The notes under the pieces are model-generated. The model was given only the letters and a program-made list of their open reading frames with translations, did no database searches and was not told the DNA's origin. Shown here in pieces: positions 62,056 through 64,000 of a stretch of DNA of 64,000 bases. Source of the stretch: Leyella stercorea (GTDB lineage Bacteria > Bacteroidota > Bacteroidia > Bacteroidales > Bacteroidaceae); assembly GCF_021531655.1 (NCBI RefSeq), contig NZ_JADYUF010000015.1, positions 1-64,000 of the forward strand, given 5' to 3'. The first letter of the stretch is position 1. Every line of letters starts with the position of its first letter. Both the position numbers and the translations under genes were made by a program.

Positions 62056-63399
62056 ATGGCAACAGCTATTATCCTTTTACAATTTGCCATCGTACTGGCT
62101 CTTATCTTCAAAGGTGCCCGCGTAGGCGGCATCGGACTCGGCATCTACGGCATGGTGGGTGTCTTCATTCTTGTCTTCATCTTCGGACTTAAGCCGGGCA
62201 ATCTGCCTATCGACGTGATGCTCATCATCGTGTCGGTGATTACGGCTGCTGCGACATTGCAGGCGGCTGGCGGACTTGACTATCTTGTAGGTTTGGCAGC
62301 CAAATTCCTGCGCAAGCATCCCACACACATTACTTATTTCGGTCCGCTCACCACATGGCTCTTCTGTCTGGTGGCAGGTACTGCACACACAAGCTACTCG
62401 CTCCTGCCTATCATCTCGGAGATTGCCACCAACTCAAAGATTCGTCCCGAGCGCCCGTTGAGCGTTGCCACCATATCGGCATCATTGGGCATCACTGGCA
62501 GTCCGGTCTCTGCAGCTACAGCCGCAGTCATCAGCACCGACCTACTGGGTGGTGCAGGCATCGAACTGAAGCACATCCTTATAGTCTGCATTCCGGCTTC
62601 GCTCATTGCCATACTTGTAGCTGCCTTTGTACAGAACCGCGTGGGCAAGGAACTGAACGAGGACGAGATATATCAGGAGCGTGTACGCCAGGGCATTATC
62701 AATCCCGAGAAGGACAGCAAGCTCATCGACAACATGATAAAGAATCCCGATCCGCACGCCAAGTATGCTGTGCTGGCTTTCCTCTTGGGCGTGTTGCTGG
62801 TAGTAGTATTCGGCAGTGTTCCGTCGCTGCGTCCGTCGTTCATGCTCGACGGCGAGCTGCATCACGTCAGCATGCCGGAGATTATCGAGATTGTAATGAT
62901 GTCGACAGCAGCCCTCATTCTGCTTGTGAGCAAGGCCAATGTGCAGGACGCCGTCAATGGCAACGTATTTGCCGCAGGCATCAACGCCCTGGTTGCCATA
63001 TTCGGCATTGCATGGATGGGCGACACATTCTTCAACGGCAATCTGGAATTCTTCAAGGGTCACATCGCCAGCATCGTCACCCAGTATCCGTTCCTATTTG
63101 CCATTGCCCTCTTCATCATGGCCATCATGCTGTTCTCGCAGGCTGCTACGGTGCGCACGCTTTATCCGCTGGGCATAGGACTGGGCATCCCGCCACTGGC
63201 TCTCATAGCCATGTTCCCTGCTGTCAACGGCTACTTCTTCCTGCCCAACTATCCCACTACGGTGGCAGCCATCAATTTCGACCGCACGGGTTCTACGCGT
63301 ATCGGACGCTTTGTAATAAACCATTCGTTCCAGCTGGCAGGCTTCATCACTACATTCGTATCAATAGGAGTAGGCTACATCATCATACAATTCCTATAG
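62056..63399 (+). CDS. dcuB: Anaerobic C4-dicarboxylate transporter (DcuA/DcuB family)
   Basis: 447 aa with about 10-12 membrane helices. Family segments: ALIFKGARVGGIGLGIYGMVGVFILVFIFGLKPG at the N-terminus, RPLSVATISASLGITGSPVSAATAAV, and PNYPTTVAAINFDRTGSTRIGRFVINHSF at the C-terminus. It exchanges fumarate, malate or aspartate for succinate in the inner membrane, which fits succinate-producing anaerobes with fumarate respiration and the nearby type I asparaginase. Which of DcuA or DcuB it matches best is not certain. Confidence 0.92.
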   Translation: MATAIILLQFAIVLALIFKGARVGGIGLGIYGMVGVFILVFIFGLKPGNLPIDVMLIIVSVITAAATLQAAGGLDYLVGLAAKFLRKHPTHITYFGPLTTWLFCLVAGTAHTSYSLLPIISEIATNSKIRPERPLSVATISASLGITGSPVSAATAAVISTDLLGGAGIELKHILIVCIPASLIAILVAAFVQNRVGKELNEDEIYQERVRQGIINPEKDSKLIDNMIKNPDPHAKYAVLAFLLGVLLVVVFGSVPSLRPSFMLDGELHHVSMPEIIEIVMMSTAALILLVSKANVQDAVNGNVFAAGINALVAIFGIAWMGDTFFNGNLEFFKGHIASIVTQYPFLFAIALFIMAIMLFSQAATVRTLYPLGIGLGIPPLALIAMFPAVNGYFFLPNYPTTVAAINFDRTGSTRIGRFVINHSFQLAGFITTFVSIGVGYIIIQFL

Positions 63400-63483
63400 C
63401 AAAGGCCACCCCTTCGCCTTGCATTTATGCAGGCGGAAAGGGCAGAAAGTACCTCTTTTATTTTATTTATAATCGGTTGATTT

Positions 63484-63617
63484 CGAAATGTAGTCCTTTT
63501 ACGATGCAGAAGGAGTCCTTTTGCATTGTAAAAGGGGTCCTTTTGCATTGTAAAAGGGGTCCTTTTGCGCTCCAAAACGAGTCCTTTTGCAAGCCAAAAG
63601 GACTACATTTCGAGACG
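63484..63617. repeat. 22-bp tandem array (AAAAGG family) closed by 17-bp inverted repeats
   Basis: Six units start at 63486, 63508, 63530, 63552, 63574 and 63596, all 22 bp. The outermost sequences form a perfect 17-bp inverted repeat: CGAAATGTAGTCCTTTT at 63484-63500 and AAAAGGACTACATTTCG at 63596-63612. The internal units share AAAAGGGGTCCTTTTGC. It lies about 85 nt downstream of the dcuB stop. Confidence 0.9.
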
Positions 63618-63689
63618 GCACATGACAATCACGGCTTCACATCTATAAATCACTGAAAATCAGACTCAACAAATGAACATATACAAGCC

Positions 63690-63840
63690 AATTGCATTGA
63701 GGGAAATGTTGACAGTTCGAATGGAGCCGTCAACCTGCTCTATAACGTCACACCCAACCAGCAGTTCTCCGTCGAGGTGAGATAGCCGACTACAATAGCT
63801 ACTCCAAATATTATATCGGCGTGTATTGTTGTTTGGAATA
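63690..63840 (+). pseudogene. Possible decayed gene fragment (barrel-like)
   Basis: One frame reads EGNVDSSNGAVNLLYNVTPN and QQFSVEVR before a stop at 63788. The next frame continues with EIADYNSYSKYYIGVYCCLE before its own stop at 63839. Together they look like part of an outer-membrane beta-barrel or surface protein with one frameshift. Too short and too broken to name. Confidence 0.3.
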
Positions 63841-63855
63841 AAAGTTATAATTTTG
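63826..63855 (+). promoter_or_regulatory. Promoter for the right-edge gene
   Basis: TTG (63826-63828) and TAATTTTG (63848-63855), 19 nt apart, about 95 nt before the ATG at 63951. Confidence 0.6.
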
Positions 63856-63950
63856 CAGTACGAAAGGACACCTACATGAATCAACAAATACCGATTCGAC
63901 GACTATATACATACAGATATTTATTGTTTAAAGGATAACTATAGAAGAAT

Positions 63951-64000
63951 ATGAAAACTGAGAAAAACAAAATACAGGCGCATTCTGCATCTTCAAAGTC
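63951..64000 (+). CDS. Start of an unidentified gene, cut by the window edge
   Basis: ATG at 63951 opens a frame (MKTEKNKIQAHSASSK) that runs off the right edge without a stop. It is preceded by a consensus-like promoter. Too short to identify. Confidence 0.45.
   Translation, partial: MKTEKNKIQAHSASSK

Noticed and set aside
62355..63656. A 433-aa plus-strand ORF overlapping dcuB in another frame
   Set aside because: Out-of-frame reading of a real transporter gene, rich in His, Arg, Cys and Gln, and it runs through the repeat array.

Overview
The window comes from a Bacteroidota chromosome, most likely Prevotellaceae (Prevotella/Segatella group). Supporting signs are: type V (FimA/Mfa-like) fimbrillin lipoproteins; an ECF sigma/anti-sigma operon with a TonB-plug-like protein; a C10 (streptopain-like) protease with a possible type IX secretion tail; a BY-kinase/Wza pair; a GH57-GT4-debranching glycogen operon; little Shine-Dalgarno signal; and many promoters of the Bacteroidota type (TTG/TTTG, 19-20 nt, TAnnTTTG). 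No rRNA, tRNA, CRISPR array or intact insertion sequence was seen.

Layout. 1-4.1 kb: minus-strand sigma/anti-sigma operon ending in a truncated outer-membrane protein. 4.1-5.7 kb: decay zone with two broken PD-(D/E)XK nuclease-type genes between near-identical 30-bp direct repeats and beyond. 5.75-13.8 kb: a membrane-AraC regulator split at an A10 tract, a small membrane protein, an OmpA-like protein, then five lipoprotein genes of a fimbrial locus, the last a fimbrillin/leucine-rich-repeat fusion. 14-16 kb: DUF4160/DUF2442 pair, a decayed DUF6169 gene, a nitroreductase. 16.2-23.7 kb: carB, carA, a PurF-like gene, a Wza-like exporter (all minus). 23.9-26.2 kb: ansA and an anaerobic sulfatase maturase. 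26.5-29.6 kb: rny, zapA, a coiled-coil gene and a hypothetical. 29.8-33.8 kb: rfbA, Wzc-like kinase, HAD-like gene. 34-37.4 kb: C10 protease and a second ECF sigma factor. 37.5-44.4 kb: complete trp operon (D-C-F-A-B-E-G) preceded by a leader peptide with three consecutive Trp codons and an attenuator. 44.6-49 kb: a 41-aa small ORF, rpe, a ClC channel, tsaC, fmt. 49.1-54.9 kb: glycogen operon divergent from a Crp/Fnr regulator. 55-61.8 kb: lipid kinase, miaA, gapA, mscL, rnz, a lipoprotein, mazG. 62-64 kb: dcuB, a repeat array, a gene remnant and the start of a new gene.

The most unusual signal is a set of short intergenic tandem arrays with a 21-23 bp period (about two helical turns). They lie at 5122-5205, 14944-15052, 26231-26340, 26379-26461, 33948-34013, 42212-42321, 54964-55070 and 63484-63617. 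Four share a 15-bp palindromic core (AAAAGGA-N-TCCTTTT) plus a 7-nt spacer; the others have unrelated sequence but the same period and usually a dyad in each unit. Several arrays are also dyad-symmetric as a whole, and one lies inside the trp operon. They do not code and do not fit CRISPR, attachment-site or plain terminator models.

Most other regions are metabolic or housekeeping genes with strong hairpin terminators between convergent genes.
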